Below are positions 62,842 to 64,000 of a stretch of DNA of 64,000 nucleotides, piece by piece. Origin of the DNA: Heligmosomoides polygyrus polygyrus (Eukaryota > Nematoda > Chromadorea > Rhabditida > Heligmosomidae); contig OX377204.1 of the NCBI GenBank assembly GCA_947396885.1, forward strand, positions 4,650,001 through 4,714,000, written 5' to 3'. A program made the position numbers and the translations under genes. Below the pieces are notes generated by a model. It made no database searches. It was not told the DNA's origin and saw only the letters and a program-made list of their open reading frames with translations. Every line of letters begins with the position of its first letter. The first letter of the stretch is position 1.

Positions 62842-63240
62842 GTAACGTTGCATACTGTAGCAGTTTTCCTTCAAGTAGTCATCGATTCAAGCCTAGTCTA
62901 GTTTCACCCTCCTCCTTCTTCATGATATCCTCAATTTTTAACCAAAACTTTTAAGACAAAACATTGAACGCGGTTATCTATGGACTAAAAAACACCTTGT
63001 CATCCTACGACTCAGGCAAATTCGCAAGTTACGAAAAAGATAGAATATGAACCCGACTCTAGACTTGCAACAAGTCACCTCCAGGAAAATGAACTTGATC
63101 AGGTTTTGAAAATTTTGGAAAATATAAAAACCAGCGGAAAATATAAAAACCTCACATATTCCATGTTTGGCTGTCATTGAATCTTGGCATGATATTGATC
63201 AGTATGAATACCCAAGTGATGTAACTGACGAACCAAGATT
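62842..63240. other. Unassigned AT-rich spacer
   Basis: It holds the region after the last visible exon of the Thr-rich gene. The reading frame of that exon would stay open to a TAG at 62899 if the donor at 62842 were not used. Otherwise nothing is recognised. Confidence 0.4.
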
Positions 63241-63249
63241 AGTACAGAT

Positions 63250-63300
63250 CCTTTATTCCGACTAACGTTTCGGCGTAACCGCCTTCTTCAGAGACTGGAA
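63250..63300 (-). ncRNA. Hammerhead-ribozyme-like motif downstream of the Penelope-like element
   Basis: On the minus strand CTGAAGA (matching the CUGANGA core) is followed by a perfect GGCG-GTTA-CGCC stem-loop (stem II), then GAAA. Next comes AC-GTTA-GT, a two-base-pair stem III with a four-base loop, and then C of the GTC cleavage triplet at 63260-63262. Stem I pairing is weak (three base pairs including a G-U). Minimal hammerheads with a very short stem III are known in the terminal repeats of Penelope-like elements, and this one lies where such a repeat would be, 3' of the endonuclease frame. Confidence 0.6.
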
Positions 63301-63486
63301 GAGTCAAGTTAGGTTTGAAAAACAGTCCGTCCAAGAGCCATTTCAGACCACAGCGGTGAATTAAAGGTTGGTAGGAGAGGGAGACGAAACACGAGGAGGT
63401 AACACAAACAGTCCAGTGCAGATGGGCAAACGGTATCCCTTTTAAGGCGACACATGAGGAGATGAGGTCACCTTCGGTTCACCCTC

Positions 63487-63999
63487 CTAGCGAGCCTCTG
63501 GCAGGCTGTCCTCCGGTTCGAGACCGCAATGGTCAACGTACGGAGCCAGCTCCTGTATAACCGCTACGCGTTCCTCCTTCCTGTTTATTGTGGGGTTCCT
63601 AGCGGCAATCCACAGCGTTTCTAATGTTTTGCGCGTCGAGATCTCGAACTCGTGTGCCAATATCGTCACCGCTACGTCAATGCCCGCGCCATTGTGACAT
63701 CGTAGCCTGTGCTCACCCAACGGACCGGCGATATCGCACCTACGAAGCATGCCCAAATGTTCTTTAACGCGCTCCCCAAGGGGTCTACCCGTCTCGCCAA
63801 TGTACTCGCCGTTGCAACACGTGCATTTTATAAGGTATACCACACCTGAGACCATGCAGTCTCCCTCCTTACCGAATGGGCAGATAATACACTGGCGAGT
63901 CTTACGGCAGGAATCGTATAGTCGATTCCTAACGAGACGTGCCTTGAGATTGGCCGGCGGAACCTCGATCATGCGGACCATGCTATCAAGACCAGCTTT
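63487..63999 (-). CDS. Penelope-like element C-terminus with GIY-YIG endonuclease
   Basis: The frame is open from the window edge (63999) to a stop at 63487, giving about 171 residues. It begins ..SMVRMIEVPPANLKARLVRN, has a Cys cluster (CRKTRQCIICPFGKEGDCM), then GVVYLIKC (GIY position), GEYIGETGRPLGERVKEHL (YIG with the downstream Arg), RKTLETLWIAARNPTINRKE (Glu and Asn of the late motifs). This is the GIY-YIG nuclease that follows the RT in Penelope-like elements and makes the target nick. The RT part lies beyond the window. No frameshift or stop interrupts this part, so the copy may be young. A hammerhead-like motif lies about 190 bp downstream at 63250-63300. Confidence 0.85.
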   Translation of the reverse strand, partial: KAGLDSMVRMIEVPPANLKARLVRNRLYDSCRKTRQCIICPFGKEGDCMVSGVVYLIKCTCCNGEYIGETGRPLGERVKEHLGMLRRCDIAGPLGEHRLRCHNGAGIDVAVTILAHEFEISTRKTLETLWIAARNPTINRKEERVAVIQELAPYVDHCGLEPEDSLPEAR

Positions 64000-64000
64000 G

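Noticed and set aside
1..64000. CRISPR arrays, bacterial operons, riboswitches
   Set aside because: The window is spliced, repeat-rich nematode-like DNA; no regularly spaced identical direct repeats with unique spacers were seen.

Overview
The window is nuclear DNA from a multicellular eukaryote, and most probably from a parasitic clade V (strongylid, hookworm-like) nematode. The evidence is a well-preserved ten-exon gene of the nematode MOLO1 family (TPM-domain, levamisole-receptor-modulator type), short 55-75 bp introns with TTTCAG-like acceptors beside introns of several kb, a possible spliced-leader acceptor just before a start codon, and a very heavy load of mariner, RTE-like, Penelope-like and palindromic foldback elements. 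There is no bacterial operon structure. One 200-base assembly gap (N) lies at 45769-45968.

Four spliced genes can be supported. (1) Plus strand, 9415-22734: a complete MOLO1/TPM membrane protein (385 aa, ten exons, every splice phase agrees) with signal peptide, TPM domain, Cys-rich transmembrane segment and Gly/Met-rich tail. (2) Minus strand, 34829 down to 26283: the 3' part of a gene with two PDZ domains (six exons, stop codon, AATAAA signal). (3) Minus strand, 35869 down to 35417: the last two exons of an unrecognised gene whose stop codon coincides with the target-site duplication of a MITE. (4) Plus strand, 51963-62841: exons of an unrecognised single-pass membrane protein with a Thr/Lys-rich ectodomain, open at both ends. 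A small two-exon candidate gene at 47003-47361 is weaker.

Almost everything else is repeats. 1-5.2 kb: tRNA-derived SINE-like copies and a CAGGG-ended foldback. 5.5-8.9 kb: hairpins, a 113-bp tandem repeat and GC-rich inverted repeats. 9.4-22.7 kb: the MOLO1 gene, its introns filled with foldbacks and MITEs. 23-24 kb: nested palindromes. 26.3-34.8 kb: the PDZ gene, with a CAGGG-ended element split by an RTE-like LINE, a mariner fragment, and a LINE carrying an internal inverted duplication. 35-45 kb: MITEs, a tRNA-bearing foldback, a Penelope RT relic and minisatellites. 46-50.6 kb: a palindromic mariner, a mariner pseudogene and a second copy of a 1-kb foldback. 51-62.8 kb: the Thr-rich gene, with mariner, LINE and four more foldbacks in its introns. 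63.2-64 kb: a Penelope-like element 3' end, with a GIY-YIG endonuclease reading frame and a hammerhead-ribozyme-like motif downstream.

The most unusual theme is that at least five distinct large palindromic elements each carry two tRNA-like (A-box/B-box) modules, one per arm, in convergent orientation. The modules resemble different tRNAs (Met-, Ser/Leu-, Trp- and Asn-like). Two further palindromes carry a single module. Most element boundaries are read by eye and are accurate to about 5-20 bases.
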